Made by a program: the position numbers and the translations under genes
The notes under the pieces: model-generated
Told to the model about the DNA's origin: nothing
Seen by the model: the letters and a program-made list of their open reading frames with translations, nothing else
Database searches by the model: none
Shown here: piece after piece, positions 15,527 through 24,549 of the stretch
Layout of the letters: each line of letters starts with the position of its first letter
Position numbering within the stretch: position 1 is the stretch's first letter
DNA from: Ancylobacter mangrovi
GTDB lineage: Bacteria > Pseudomonadota > Alphaproteobacteria > Rhizobiales > Xanthobacteraceae
NCBI RefSeq assembly: GCF_024752355.1
Contig: NZ_JANTHZ010000003.1
Coordinates: 248,001-312,000, forward strand
Reading direction: 5' to 3'
Length of the DNA: 64,000 bases

Positions 15527-16873
15527 TCAGGCGTCGGCGAGGGCCGGCACGGCGCGGTTTTCCGGGCGCTTCAGGCCGAGATGCTCGCGCAGCGTGCGGC
15601 CTTCATATTCGGTGCGGAACAGCCCGCGCCGCTGCAGTTCGGGGATGACCTGCGCGACGAATTCCTCGAGGCAGGCCGGCAGCGAGAGCGGCGACAGCAT
15701 GAAGCCGTCGCAGGCGCCGGCGCCGATCCATTCCTCCATCAGGTCCGCGACCTGGGACGGCGTCCCGCACAGGAACGCGCGGCTGCGATTGTAGCGCCGG
15801 CAGATCTCGCGCAGCGTCAGCCCCTCGCGGACCATGGCGACGATCTCCTGCGCATAGGCGCGGTGCTGGCCCGCGCCCTCGATGATGCGATCCTCCGGCA
15901 CCGGCTCGTCGAGCGGCAGATCCATCAGGCTGTTGCCAAGATCCTGGCCGATCCGGATCCGGGCGACGTCGGGATGGACGAGGTCGTGCCAGCTCTGCAG
16001 CTTCTCGCGGGCATGGGCCTCGCTCTCGCCCAGCACGACCGAGATGCCGGAGAGGATCTTCAGCGCATCCGGCTCGCGGCCGAAAGCGGGGAGGCGGCCC
16101 TTGAGGTCGCGGTAGAAGGCGATGGCGGTCGCCATGTCGCCGCTCGGCCCGAACACCACCTCGGCGGTCTCGGCGGCGAGCGCCTTGCCGGTCTCGGACG
16201 CGCCGGCCTGGATGATGACCGGCCGGCCCTGCGGCGGGCGGGCGATGTTCAGCCCGCCATCGACCTTGAAGACGGCGCCTTCGTGATGGGTGCGGTGGAA
16301 CTTCTCCGGCAGGTAGGACAGGCCGGCCGCGTGGTCGTAGACGAAGGCGTCGTCCTCCCACGTGTCCCAGAGCCGGAACACGACGTCGACGAATTCGCGC
16401 GCACGGGCGTAGCGCTGCTCGTGCGGGGGAAGCCGGGGCAGGCCGAAATTGCGGGCCGCGTAGTCGTTGGCCGTGGTGACGACGTTCCACGCCGCCCGGC
16501 CGCCGGTGATGTGGTCCAGCGAGGCGAACTGGCGGGCGAGGTTGTAGGGCTCGAAGAAGCTGGTCGAGGCGGTGGCGCCGAGGCCGATATGCGTGGTGGC
16601 GCCGGCGAGCGCGGAGAGCAGGGTCAGCGGCTCGAGGATATTCTGGTAGGCGGGGGCGCGGCTCCACACATCCATGTTGTCGACGCGCAGGCTCGGCGAG
16701 TCGGCGAGGAAGAAGAAGTCGAGCTTGCCGCGCTCGGCGAGCTGCACCAGGCGGCGCTGGTAGCCGATGTCGATCGCGCCGCCATCCTGCGCGCCCGGCA
16801 GCCGCCAGGAGGCGGAGTGCGAGCCGTTGGGCATGGCGAGGAGGCCGAGGACCATGTTCGCACTGCCCGCCAT
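15527..16873 (-). CDS. NtaA/SnaA/DszA-type FMN-dependent monooxygenase (first paralogue)
   Basis: This 448-residue protein belongs to the bacterial luciferase superfamily subgroup that includes nitrilotriacetate monooxygenase NtaA, EDTA monooxygenase EmoA and DszA. Typical segments are RLVQLAERGKLDFFFLADS, TSFFEPYNLARQFASLDH, AAWNVVTTANDYAARNFG and GRPVIIQAGASETGKALAAE. Such enzymes use FMNH2 from a separate reductase and oxidise C-N or C-S bonds. GGAGG stands 5 nt before the ATG. A flavin reductase gene is divergent from it about 500 nt away, giving the usual two-component pair. Substrate unknown. Confidence 0.88.
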   Translation of the reverse strand: MAGSANMVLGLLAMPNGSHSASWRLPGAQDGGAIDIGYQRRLVQLAERGKLDFFFLADSPSLRVDNMDVWSRAPAYQNILEPLTLLSALAGATTHIGLGATASTSFFEPYNLARQFASLDHITGGRAAWNVVTTANDYAARNFGLPRLPPHEQRYARAREFVDVVFRLWDTWEDDAFVYDHAAGLSYLPEKFHRTHHEGAVFKVDGGLNIARPPQGRPVIIQAGASETGKALAAETAEVVFGPSGDMATAIAFYRDLKGRLPAFGREPDALKILSGISVVLGESEAHAREKLQSWHDLVHPDVARIRIGQDLGNSLMDLPLDEPVPEDRIIEGAGQHRAYAQEIVAMVREGLTLREICRRYNRSRAFLCGTPSQVADLMEEWIGAGACDGFMLSPLSLPACLEEFVAQVIPELQRRGLFRTEYEGRTLREHLGLKRPENRAVPALADA

Positions 16874-17376
16874 CGCCGCCTCCGCGTGTTCAGTTTGCCG
16901 GCTGAAGGATTCGCCAATCTATATCAGGCAACGGTAAGGGCCGGGGCCGGAACGGGTAAATTACGATAATCCGGCCTTCTGCATAGGCTGGCCGACTCCG
17001 CCCCGCGCCCGATGCGCGGACCCCGGGCGCGGGCGCCGGACCTGCCGGCGTCCCGCGCGCACATCATGCGCGGCCGCTTTGCTGGAGGCGTGCTGGTGAT
17101 ACGCTGCGCAAGCTTCCCAATTTCCGTGTCGTTAGTTCCGAAAATCCAATTTGCGAACCCGCGCGGGCCGGGGCTACCCGATAGTACTCGTCATGCGATC
17201 CGCAATGCGTGACCTGCTACCGGGCCCGGCGGCGTCGCCCCCGAGCGATCGTGTCGACGTCAGGGCAAGACATTGCCGGGCCTTCTGCCTGTCGAGAGGC
17301 CGACAGATTTCCGAAAGGCCAGGAGACAGCGGCCGCTCAACGACATGCACGACAATACGGGTGGGAGAATGCCTCG
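16874..17376. other. Divergent promoter region between monooxygenase and flavin reductase genes
   Basis: This 503-nt gap holds no credible gene. AT-richer patches at about 16905-16975 (before the monooxygenase) and 17115-17160 (before the reductase) are likely promoter areas. The second contains AAATCCAATTT with T-N11-A-like spacing, the kind of site LysR proteins bind, but I cannot name an exact operator. Confidence 0.4.
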
Positions 17377-18546
17377 ATGAATGTTGGCTTCGACATGCCA
17401 GATATGACCCTGCGTCAGCAGTTCCTGGCCGGCATGAGCTTCGCGGCATGCACCGTCAACATCGTCACCACCGACGGGCCGGCCGGCCGCTACGGCCTCA
17501 CCGTCTCGGCCATGACCTCGGTCTCGGCCGACACCGCCACCCCGACCCTGCTGATCTGCGTGAACAGCAACTCGGCCGCCGCCCAGGCGATCATCGACAA
17601 CGGCGTGTTCTGCGTGAACGTGCTGCGCGACGACCAGTTCTATATTTCCGAATGCTTCGCCAGCCGGGTGAAGACCGAGGACGGCGACAAGTTCTCCTGC
17701 GGCGACTGGGGCCGCGGGGCGACCGGGGCGCCGCGGCTGATCGATTCGCTGGTGACCTTCGAGTGCCGGGTGATGTCGAGCCAGCGTGTCGGCAGCCACC
17801 TCGTGGTGTTCGGCAGCGTCGACACCATCGTCTCGGCCGATGAGGGCTCGCCGCTCATCTACGCCAAGCGGGCCTACGGCACCGCCTCGCCGATCGACAT
17901 CCGCCCGCGCGGCGAGATCGCGGCGACCACGCTCCGGCTCGGCGCGTTCCACACCTTCGGGCCCTATGTCATTCCGGGCATCGTGGAGTCGCTCGCCGCC
18001 GAGGAGGGGGGCGTGACGCTGGAGCTGGTCGAGGGCGACCAGCGCCGCGTGCTCGACAGCCTGAGGAACGGCGACGTCGACGTCGCGCTGGTCTACGACA
18101 TCGCGGTCGGCAAGGGCTTCCACATCGAGCGGCTGGCGGCGCTCTCGCCCTACGTGCTGCTGCCCGAGCGCCATCCGCTGGCGAACCATGCGGCGGTGTC
18201 GCTGGTCGACCTCGTCGACGAGCCGCTGATCCTGCTCGACGCCCCGCCGAGCGGCGACTACTTCCTGTCGCTGTTCACCGAGCAGAATCTGAGCCCGAAC
18301 GTGCGCTTCCGCATCTCCTCCTTCGAGATGGTGCGCGGCATGGTCGGGCGCGGGCTCGGCTACGCGCTGCTCGCCACCAAGCCGGCCTCGGGGCTTTCCT
18401 ATGAGGGCCGGGCGCTGACCGCGCGCCCGCTGACCGACGAGACCGAGCCGAGCCACATCGCGCTGGTGACGCGCCATGGCGACGCGCCGAAGCCGGCGGT
18501 GAAGGCCTTCGCCGAGCGCTGCCGGCTGCTGTTCGCCGCCGGCTGA
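17377..18546 (+). CDS. Flavin reductase fused to a LysR-type effector-binding domain
   Basis: This 389-residue protein has a RutF/NtaB/HpaC-like flavin reductase domain at about residues 12-167 (GMSFAACTVNIVTTDGPAGR, LTVSAMTSVS, VNVLRDDQ). A LysR-type substrate-binding domain follows at about 185-387 (HTFGPYVIPGIVESL, NGDVDVALVYD, LILLDAPPSGDYFLSLF). It has no helix-turn-helix. The second part is roughly half identical by eye, over about 50 residues, to the same region of the LysR regulator encoded next door. The reductase presumably supplies FMNH2 to the neighbouring monooxygenases, and the ligand domain could tie its activity to substrate. GGGAG lies 9 nt before the ATG. The two genes converge with a 6-nt gap. 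Confidence 0.85.
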   Translation: MNVGFDMPDMTLRQQFLAGMSFAACTVNIVTTDGPAGRYGLTVSAMTSVSADTATPTLLICVNSNSAAAQAIIDNGVFCVNVLRDDQFYISECFASRVKTEDGDKFSCGDWGRGATGAPRLIDSLVTFECRVMSSQRVGSHLVVFGSVDTIVSADEGSPLIYAKRAYGTASPIDIRPRGEIAATTLRLGAFHTFGPYVIPGIVESLAAEEGGVTLELVEGDQRRVLDSLRNGDVDVALVYDIAVGKGFHIERLAALSPYVLLPERHPLANHAAVSLVDLVDEPLILLDAPPSGDYFLSLFTEQNLSPNVRFRISSFEMVRGMVGRGLGYALLATKPASGLSYEGRALTARPLTDETEPSHIALVTRHGDAPKPAVKAFAERCRLLFAAG

Positions 18547-18552
18547 GGACGG

Positions 18553-19518
18553 TCAGACGCTGCGCAGCACGCGGCGCTCGGTGCTGAGCGCGGCCATGCC
18601 GGGAATGTAGCTGTCGCTGATGAAGCTCTGGCAGTGGCTCTGGAACGCGTCGACCAGGCGCGATTTGCGGAAGTTCGCGAGCGTGGCGAGGCCGAGCCGC
18701 AGCGCGGGCACGTCGCCGGCGATGCGCAGGCGCATCAGCCGCCGTCCGTCGAGCGCCATGTCCGAGCGCGGGCGCACATTGGCGAGCGAGTAGCCGTAGC
18801 CGTTCGCCACCATGGTGCGCACGATCTCCTGATGCGCCGAGCGGGCGGTGATGTTGGGCGTCAGCCCTTCCTTCATGAACATCGCCAGGAAGTATTCGCG
18901 GCTGCCGGGCAGGTCGAGCAGGATGTAGGGGAGCGGCGCAAGCTCCTCCAGCGTGGTGGCCGGCTGGCGGGCGAGCGGGTGGGTCTCGCCGACCCAGGCC
19001 TGCGGCGGCATGCTGGCCAGCGGCAGGAAGTCGATCTCGCCGGGCAGGTGCAGGTCGTAGCACACGGCGATGTCGACCTCGGCGCGGCGCAGCGCGGCGA
19101 TCAGGCTTTCCTGGTCGTAGGAGACCTGGTGCAGCCGGGTGCCGGGATAGGCGGCCTCGAAGGAATGGGCGAGCTCCGGCATGACCAGCGGCGCGAGCGT
19201 GACGACGCAGCCGACATTGATCTGCCCGCGCACCTGTGTGCTCGCCTCCGAGGCCAGCGAGTACATGCCCTCCGCCTGCTCGATCAGGCGCTTGGCCTCG
19301 GCCAGCATGTTCTGGCCGATCGCGGTCAGCGACAGGCCCTGCGCGTGGTGGCGCACGAAGAGCTGCACGCCGAGCTCGCGCTCGAGATGGGAGATCGCGG
19401 TCGAGATCGAGGGCTGGGAGATGTGCACCCGTTCCGAGGCCAGCGTGATGCTGCCGGTCTCACCGGCGGCGATGAAATATTCGAGCTGACGCAGCGTGTA
19501 TCGCATGGGCGACTTCAC
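18553..19518 (-). CDS. LysR-family transcriptional regulator
   Basis: This 321-residue regulator has an N-terminal winged helix (RYTLRQLEYFIAAGETGSIT, RVHISQPSISTAISHLE) and a periplasmic-binding-like effector domain (about residues 95-300). Its segment LLDLPGSREYFLAMFMKEGL closely parallels the fused domain of the convergent flavin reductase. It probably controls the monooxygenase, reductase and importer genes of this island in response to their substrate. An ATG four codons downstream (MRYTLRQ) is an alternative start. Confidence 0.9.
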   Translation of the reverse strand: MKSPMRYTLRQLEYFIAAGETGSITLASERVHISQPSISTAISHLERELGVQLFVRHHAQGLSLTAIGQNMLAEAKRLIEQAEGMYSLASEASTQVRGQINVGCVVTLAPLVMPELAHSFEAAYPGTRLHQVSYDQESLIAALRRAEVDIAVCYDLHLPGEIDFLPLASMPPQAWVGETHPLARQPATTLEELAPLPYILLDLPGSREYFLAMFMKEGLTPNITARSAHQEIVRTMVANGYGYSLANVRPRSDMALDGRRLMRLRIAGDVPALRLGLATLANFRKSRLVDAFQSHCQSFISDSYIPGMAALSTERRVLRSV

Positions 19519-20177
19519 CTATCACGGGGTACCGGCCGGGCAAAGCGCGGCGGCCTCGCCCGCATGACGCGTGTGCAAGCCCCGTGCCGCCGGATGGCGC
19601 GCCGCGGGCGCGGCAAAGCGGGCCGCGCGGGTGGCGTGATCCGCTAAGCGGCCAAGGTGAATCCGCGCGCCGGGATCGCTTTCTTCATGCTGACGCAAGG
19701 CTTTTCCGGGCGCGGGCGCGCCCAGCCGTGTGTTTGTCTGCCGCAAGACCCTATAACCCGCCGCGGCGGCGCGCGCGGGGCGGATGCGGGCGGCATTGGC
19801 GCGCACGCAATCTGCCGGGCAGGGCCGGTATACGGCGCCTGCCGCACAAAGCGTCAGCCGATCTTGTTGCACTTATTCCGGTGGGGGCATTTGATCCATA
19901 TCAAGGCGTCCGCTAAGCCTTGAGGTGATCTCGCATTGTCCAAATGCTTAGCACCTGCATATTCAGTAATCGTCTGTATATGCCCAATGTATATTCTAGT
20001 TAAGTTATATCTATCCAGAGCCAATCTCAAAAGGTAAAAACGACCGATACGTGATTTTTCCACGCCGTGGACCTGACGATACGTACCTTGGCACGGTGCC
20101 TGCAGTACTGGGCGCTGTTTCAACAGGTTCACGAGATGCTGCACGTGTCGATACCGCCCGGGAGCGTGGCCCCGTCC
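19519..20177. other. Long intergenic region with an AT-rich segment
   Basis: This 659-nt gap lies upstream of both the LysR gene and the second polyamine-type importer. The first part is GC-rich like the rest of the window. From about 19855 to 20066 the sequence is clearly AT-rich (for example TATATTCTAG and AGTTATATC), unlike any other long stretch here. It holds an FNR/FixK-type site, a 7-nt direct repeat TGTATAT (19975 and 19988) and an 8-nt repeat CGATACGT (20045 and 20077). I see no convincing gene; short frames across it have poor composition. Confidence 0.5.
19891..19904. promoter_or_regulatory. Perfect FNR/FixK/Anr-type box
   Basis: TTGAT-CCAT-ATCAA matches the FNR-family consensus TTGAT-N4-ATCAA at every defined base. 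It would allow oxygen-linked control of the importer operon 270 nt to the right or of an unrecognised transcript. The distance from either neighbouring start codon is larger than usual, so the regulated promoter is uncertain. Confidence 0.5.
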
Positions 20178-21296
20178 ATGCCGCCCATCCCCATCGTCCG
20201 TTATGACCGCGTGTCGAAGTCCTATACGCGCGGCGCGCCGGTGGTGCGGGATCTCAGCCTCGACATCATGCCCGGCGAGTTCCTGACGCTGCTGGGGCCT
20301 TCCGGCTCGGGCAAGACAACCACGCTGATGATGCTCGCCGGCTTCGACGAGCCGAGCGAGGGGCAGATCTACCTCAACGGCCGCGACCTTGCCGACGTGC
20401 CGGCCTACCGGCGCAATCTCGGCGTGGTGTTCCAGAACTACGCGCTGTTCCCGCATCTGTCGGTGGCGGACAATGTCGGCTACCCGCTGCGCATGCGCGG
20501 CATCCGCCGGGCGCAGGCCGGCGAGAAGGTGCGCGCGGCGCTCGACATGGTGCGGCTCGGCGCCTTCGCCGAGCGCAAGCCGACCCAGCTCTCCGGCGGC
20601 CAGCAGCAGCGCGTGGCGCTCGCCCGCGCGCTGGTGTTCGAGCCCGAGATGGTGCTGATGGACGAGCCGCTGGGCGCGCTCGACAAGCAGCTTCGCGAGC
20701 ACATGCAGGTGGAGATGAAGGACCTGCAGCGCCGGCTCGGCCTGACGGTGCTCTACGTGACGCACGACCAGGGCGAGGCGCTCGCCATGTCGGACCGGGT
20801 GGCGGTGTTCAACAATGGCCAGATCGAGCAGATCGGCGGCCCGCGCGAGCTCTACGAGGCGCCGCTGACCCCGTTCGTCGCCCAGTTCATCGGCGAGAAC
20901 AACCGCCTGTGCGGGAAGATCGAGGCCATCAAGGGGAACGAGTGCCGGGTCGCGCTCGAAGGCGCGCACATCGTCGCCTCGCCCGTCGGCACGCTCGCTC
21001 CCGGCGCGGCGGTGGAGCTGTCGATCCGGCCCGAGCGCATGGTGCTCACCGCTCCGGGCGAGGCCGACGCGCTGCCCGCGAGCGTGATCGACGTCACCTA
21101 TCTCGGCGACCACTGCCGGCTGCGCCTCTCGGCGCTGGGCGGCGAGACGCTGATGGTCAAGCTGCCGATCCAGCAGGTTCCCGAGCGGCTCCTTCCGGGC
21201 CAGCCGGTCGGGGTGCGCTGGGACCCCCTTCATTGCCGCGCCATGACGGCGCCCGCTTCCGCTGCCGGCACCCGGCCCCAACAGGAGAACGACTGA
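20178..21296 (+). CDS. ABC transporter ATP-binding protein, PotA type (second importer)
   Basis: This 372-residue ATPase has Walker [12 protein letters not shown]-loop FQNYALFPH, signature LSGGQQQR, Walker B MVLMDEP and a C-terminal TOBE domain. The start ATG precedes [18 protein letters not shown], where family similarity begins; ATGs at 20136 and 20067 are in frame but lie in unrelated sequence. Its stop codon overlaps the start of the binding-protein gene (TGATG). It leads an operon of ATPase, binding protein, two permeases and a monooxygenase. Confidence 0.9.
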   Translation: MPPIPIVRYDRVSKSYTRGAPVVRDLSLDIMPGEFLTLLGPSGSGKTTTLMMLAGFDEPSEGQIYLNGRDLADVPAYRRNLGVVFQNYALFPHLSVADNVGYPLRMRGIRRAQAGEKVRAALDMVRLGAFAERKPTQLSGGQQQRVALARALVFEPEMVLMDEPLGALDKQLREHMQVEMKDLQRRLGLTVLYVTHDQGEALAMSDRVAVFNNGQIEQIGGPRELYEAPLTPFVAQFIGENNRLCGKIEAIKGNECRVALEGAHIVASPVGTLAPGAAVELSIRPERMVLTAPGEADALPASVIDVTYLGDHCRLRLSALGGETLMVKLPIQQVPERLLPGQPVGVRWDPLHCRAMTAPASAAGTRPQQEND

Positions 21297-22339
21297 TGAA
21301 GACCCGCACGTGGCAATTTCTGGTCGGCGCCGGCATGCTCTGCGTGCTCGCGACCGGCGCGTCGGCGCGCGATCTCACCTTCACCGGCTTCGGCGGCGCC
21401 TCCAGCGAGCGCGTCAGCAAGGCGATGCTGCAGCCCTACACCAAGAAGACCGGCATCAAGATCACCGAGGCGGCCTATGACGGCGGCATCTCGCAGATGC
21501 GGCTGATGGTGGATTCGGGCAACGTCACCTGGGACCTGGTCGACGTCGAGGGGCAGGACCTCTATCGCGGCTGCGAGGAGGGCCTCTACGAGACCATCGA
21601 CGTCAAGTCGCTGATCGACACCAACGACTTCGTGCCGAGCGCGCTCGGCTCGCCCTGCGGCGTCGGCTGGTCGAGCTGGGCCACGGTGCTCGCCTACAAC
21701 TCCGACAAGATCAAGAACCCGCCCACGAGCTGGGCCGATTTCTTCGACCTCAAGAAGTATCCCGGCAAGCGCGGCCTGCGGCAGGGCCCGCAGCTCACCC
21801 TCGAGATCGCGCTGATGGCCGACGGGGTGAAGGCGGACGACGTCTACAAGGTGCTCTCGACCAAGGAGGGCGTCGACCGCGCCTTCAAGAAGCTCGACAC
21901 CATCAAGTCCTCGATCCAGTGGTGGACCTCGGGCGCACAGCCGCAGCAGTGGCTGGCGGGCGGCGACGTCGCGCTGACCGCCGCCTATAACGGGCGCGTG
22001 ACGGTGGCGCACAACCAGGGCCAGCCGCTGGCGCATATCTGGAACGGCCAGATCTACACCTATGACTACTTCGTCATCGTCAAGGGCTCGCCGAAGAAGG
22101 AGGAGGCGCTGGCGCTGATGAAGTACATGCTGAGCCCGGAGGCGCTGGCGGCGCAGGCCAAGCTCATCCCCTACGGCCCGGCCAGCAAGAAGGCGATGGC
22201 GATGCTGGAGCCCGAGCGGGTCGCCGAGTTCCCGACCGCGCCGAACAACCTCACCAATGCGGTGGCCACCAGCAACGAGTTCTGGGCCGAGCATCTGGAG
22301 GACCTGACCGAGCGCTTCAACGCATGGGCCGCTCAGTGA
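21296..22339 (+). CDS. ABC transporter substrate-binding protein, PotD type
   Basis: This 347-residue periplasmic protein has a Sec signal peptide ([19 protein letters not shown], cleavage after ASA). The mature part (DLTFTGFGGASSERVSKAML, WDLVDVEGQDLYRG, YNSDKIKNPPTSWADFFD) is typical of the spermidine/putrescine-binding family, whose members also bind opines and other charged amines. It shares the TGATG overlap with the ATPase gene. Because a flavin monooxygenase gene closes the same operon, its ligand is probably the monooxygenase substrate or a precursor. Confidence 0.88.
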   Translation: MKTRTWQFLVGAGMLCVLATGASARDLTFTGFGGASSERVSKAMLQPYTKKTGIKITEAAYDGGISQMRLMVDSGNVTWDLVDVEGQDLYRGCEEGLYETIDVKSLIDTNDFVPSALGSPCGVGWSSWATVLAYNSDKIKNPPTSWADFFDLKKYPGKRGLRQGPQLTLEIALMADGVKADDVYKVLSTKEGVDRAFKKLDTIKSSIQWWTSGAQPQQWLAGGDVALTAAYNGRVTVAHNQGQPLAHIWNGQIYTYDYFVIVKGSPKKEEALALMKYMLSPEALAAQAKLIPYGPASKKAMAMLEPERVAEFPTAPNNLTNAVATSNEFWAEHLEDLTERFNAWAAQ

Positions 22340-22436
22340 CGGGCGGCGCAGTGAACGAGCGCTGCGTGACACGCGCGATCGGGGGCGGCGCCGCGGCGCC
22401 GTCCCTTCCTGCCGGCGCGCGGCCGGGGAGCCGCGC

Positions 22437-23696
22437 ATGACCGACATGGTGTTCGACGCCGGCAATGCCGATGCGGTGCTGCGCCCCTCGCTGCGGCGCG
22501 GCGGGCGCGGCGCGCTCTGGCGCCGGCGCCTTGCCGGCTTCGTGCTGGTGATGCCGATGCTGCTGTTCTCGCTCGCCTTGTTCGGCGCGCCGCTGGTGCA
22601 GACGCTCTGGTACGCGGTGGCAAGCCCGGAAGTGGGCGAGAGCCTGCCCCACGTCGCGGCGCAGATCCGCCGGTGGGACGGCGAGGGCCTGCCGCCCGAC
22701 CCGGTCTATGCGGCGATGGCCGGCGACCTGGTGGAGGCGGGCAAGACGCGCGCGCTGTTCCACCTCGCCTCGCGCCTCAATTACGAGTTGACCGGCGCGC
22801 GCCGCCTGCTCACCCGCACCGAGACCCGGCTCGAGCGCGCCGACGACCCGCCGCAGGATGCGCGCGCGGCGCTGATCGCCATCGACAAGGAATGGGGCCA
22901 GCCGGAGATCTGGCAGGTGGTGCGCCGCGCCGCCCTGCCGGTGACGGCGCATTATTTCCTATCCGCCTTCGACCTGCGGCAGGAACCGGACGGGGCGATC
23001 GTCGCCGCGCCGGCGGAAAACGCGATCTTCCTCAACATCATGGCGCGCACGCTGTGGATGAGCTCGGTGGCGACCGCGCTGGCGCTGCTGCTCGGCTTTC
23101 CGGTCGCCTACCTGCTCGCCAACGCCTCGGCGCGCTGGCGCGGGCTGTTGCTGATCCCGGTGCTGCTGCCGTTCTGGGTGTCGCTGATCGCGCGGCTATG
23201 CGCGTGGATCGTGCTGCTGCAGAAGGACGGCATCATCAATTCCTCGCTGATCTCGCTCGGCGTGATCGACAGCCCGCTGCCGCTGCTGTTCAACCGGCTC
23301 GGCACCTACATCGCGATGGTGCACGTGCTGCTGCCCTTCGTGATCCTGCCGCTCTACAGCGTGCTGCAGGCGATCCCGCCGACCTATATGCGCGCGGCCT
23401 CCTCGCTCGGCGCCTCGCCGGTGCGGGCCTTCTTCACCGCCTACCTGCCGCAGGCGCTGCCGGGCCTCGGCGCGGCGGCGAGCCTCGCCTTCATCATCTC
23501 GATCGGCTTCTACGTGACGCAGACCCTGGTCGGCGGGCCGAAGGAGATGATGATGAGCTACTTCGTCGCCTTCTATGCCACCCAGACGGTGAACTGGGGC
23601 ATGGCCGCGGCGCTGGCGATCATCCTGATGGCGATCACGCTGATCATCTATGTCGCCAGCAAGCGCATCTTCGGCGCCGACGGAGCGCAGGCATGA
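22437..23696 (+). CDS. ABC transporter permease with a large N-terminal insertion, PotB type
   Basis: This 419-residue permease is about 130 residues longer than the standard. After the first membrane segment (about 31-55, FVLVMPMLLFSLALFGAPLV) comes a charged, non-membrane stretch (about 62-185, including DKEWGQPEIWQVVRRAALPV), then the usual five membrane segments with the coupling motif RAASSLGASPVRAFFTAYLP. The insert is probably periplasmic and could contact the binding protein. It overlaps the next gene by ATGA. Confidence 0.85.
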   Translation: MTDMVFDAGNADAVLRPSLRRGGRGALWRRRLAGFVLVMPMLLFSLALFGAPLVQTLWYAVASPEVGESLPHVAAQIRRWDGEGLPPDPVYAAMAGDLVEAGKTRALFHLASRLNYELTGARRLLTRTETRLERADDPPQDARAALIAIDKEWGQPEIWQVVRRAALPVTAHYFLSAFDLRQEPDGAIVAAPAENAIFLNIMARTLWMSSVATALALLLGFPVAYLLANASARWRGLLLIPVLLPFWVSLIARLCAWIVLLQKDGIINSSLISLGVIDSPLPLLFNRLGTYIAMVHVLLPFVILPLYSVLQAIPPTYMRAASSLGASPVRAFFTAYLPQALPGLGAAASLAFIISIGFYVTQTLVGGPKEMMMSYFVAFYATQTVNWGMAAALAIILMAITLIIYVASKRIFGADGAQA

Positions 23697-24508
23697 TCGG
23701 CGCGTCGCGCGAGATGGTCCGCCGCCACGGCGGCTGGTGGGTCGCCAATGCGGTGGTGAGCGCGCTCGTCATGGTGTTTCTGCTGGCGCCGGTGCTGGCG
23801 GTGATCCCGCTCTCCTTCAGCTCCGGCACCTTCCTGCACTACCCGCTGCCCGGCCTGTCGCTGCGCTGGTACGACGAGGTGCTGGCCTCCGGCCCGTGGC
23901 GAAGGGCGCTGATGAACAGCCTCATCGTCGCGAGCTCCAGCGCGGCGCTGGCGAGCGTGCTGGGCATCAGCGCGGCGCTCGGCATCAGCCGGCTGTCCGG
24001 CAAGCTCGCCACCGCGCTCACCGCCTTCCTGCTGGCGCCGATGATCGCACCGGTCATCATCGTCGCCTTCGGGCTGTTCATCCTGTTCTCGCAGTTCGGG
24101 CTGGTGGCGACCTATACCGGGCTGATCCTCGCCCACACGCTGGTGGCGACGCCGATGGTGCTGATCACCGTGTCGGCGGCGCTGCGCACGCTCGACCCGC
24201 GGCTCGCGCGGGCCTCGGCGAGCCTGGGTGCCAGCCCGGTGCGCGGCTTCTTCACCGTGACGCTGCCGCTGATCCTGCCCGGCGTGCTGTCCGGCGTGCT
24301 GCTCGCCTTCGTCACCTCGTTCGACGAGATCGTGCTCACCCTGTTCATCTCGGGGCCCGAGCAGCGCACCCTGCCGCGCTACATCTTCGAGAACCTCAGA
24401 GAGAATATCGACCCCTCGATCATCGTCGTCAGCACGTTCCTGGTCGTGTTCGCCGCCGTGCTGCTGTTCGTGATGCAGGCGCTGCGTGGGCGCGCCGGCA
24501 CGGCGTGA
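23693..24508 (+). CDS. ABC transporter permease, PotC type
   Basis: This 271-residue membrane protein has about six membrane segments and the coupling motif RASASLGASPVRGFFTVTLP. It begins inside the stop codon of the preceding permease gene (ATGA), which indicates translational coupling. It forms the channel of the second importer together with that protein. Confidence 0.88.
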   Translation: MIGASREMVRRHGGWWVANAVVSALVMVFLLAPVLAVIPLSFSSGTFLHYPLPGLSLRWYDEVLASGPWRRALMNSLIVASSSAALASVLGISAALGISRLSGKLATALTAFLLAPMIAPVIIVAFGLFILFSQFGLVATYTGLILAHTLVATPMVLITVSAALRTLDPRLARASASLGASPVRGFFTVTLPLILPGVLSGVLLAFVTSFDEIVLTLFISGPEQRTLPRYIFENLRENIDPSIIVVSTFLVVFAAVLLFVMQALRGRAGTA

Positions 24509-24549
24509 ACGACCGACCCCTTCCGACCCCCGAGCCCCGGAGACCCGAC

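Noticed and set aside
19522..19923. Short frames on both strands in the gap before the second importer
   Set aside because: They have no good ribosome binding sites, Arg/Ala-rich translations and no family resemblance.
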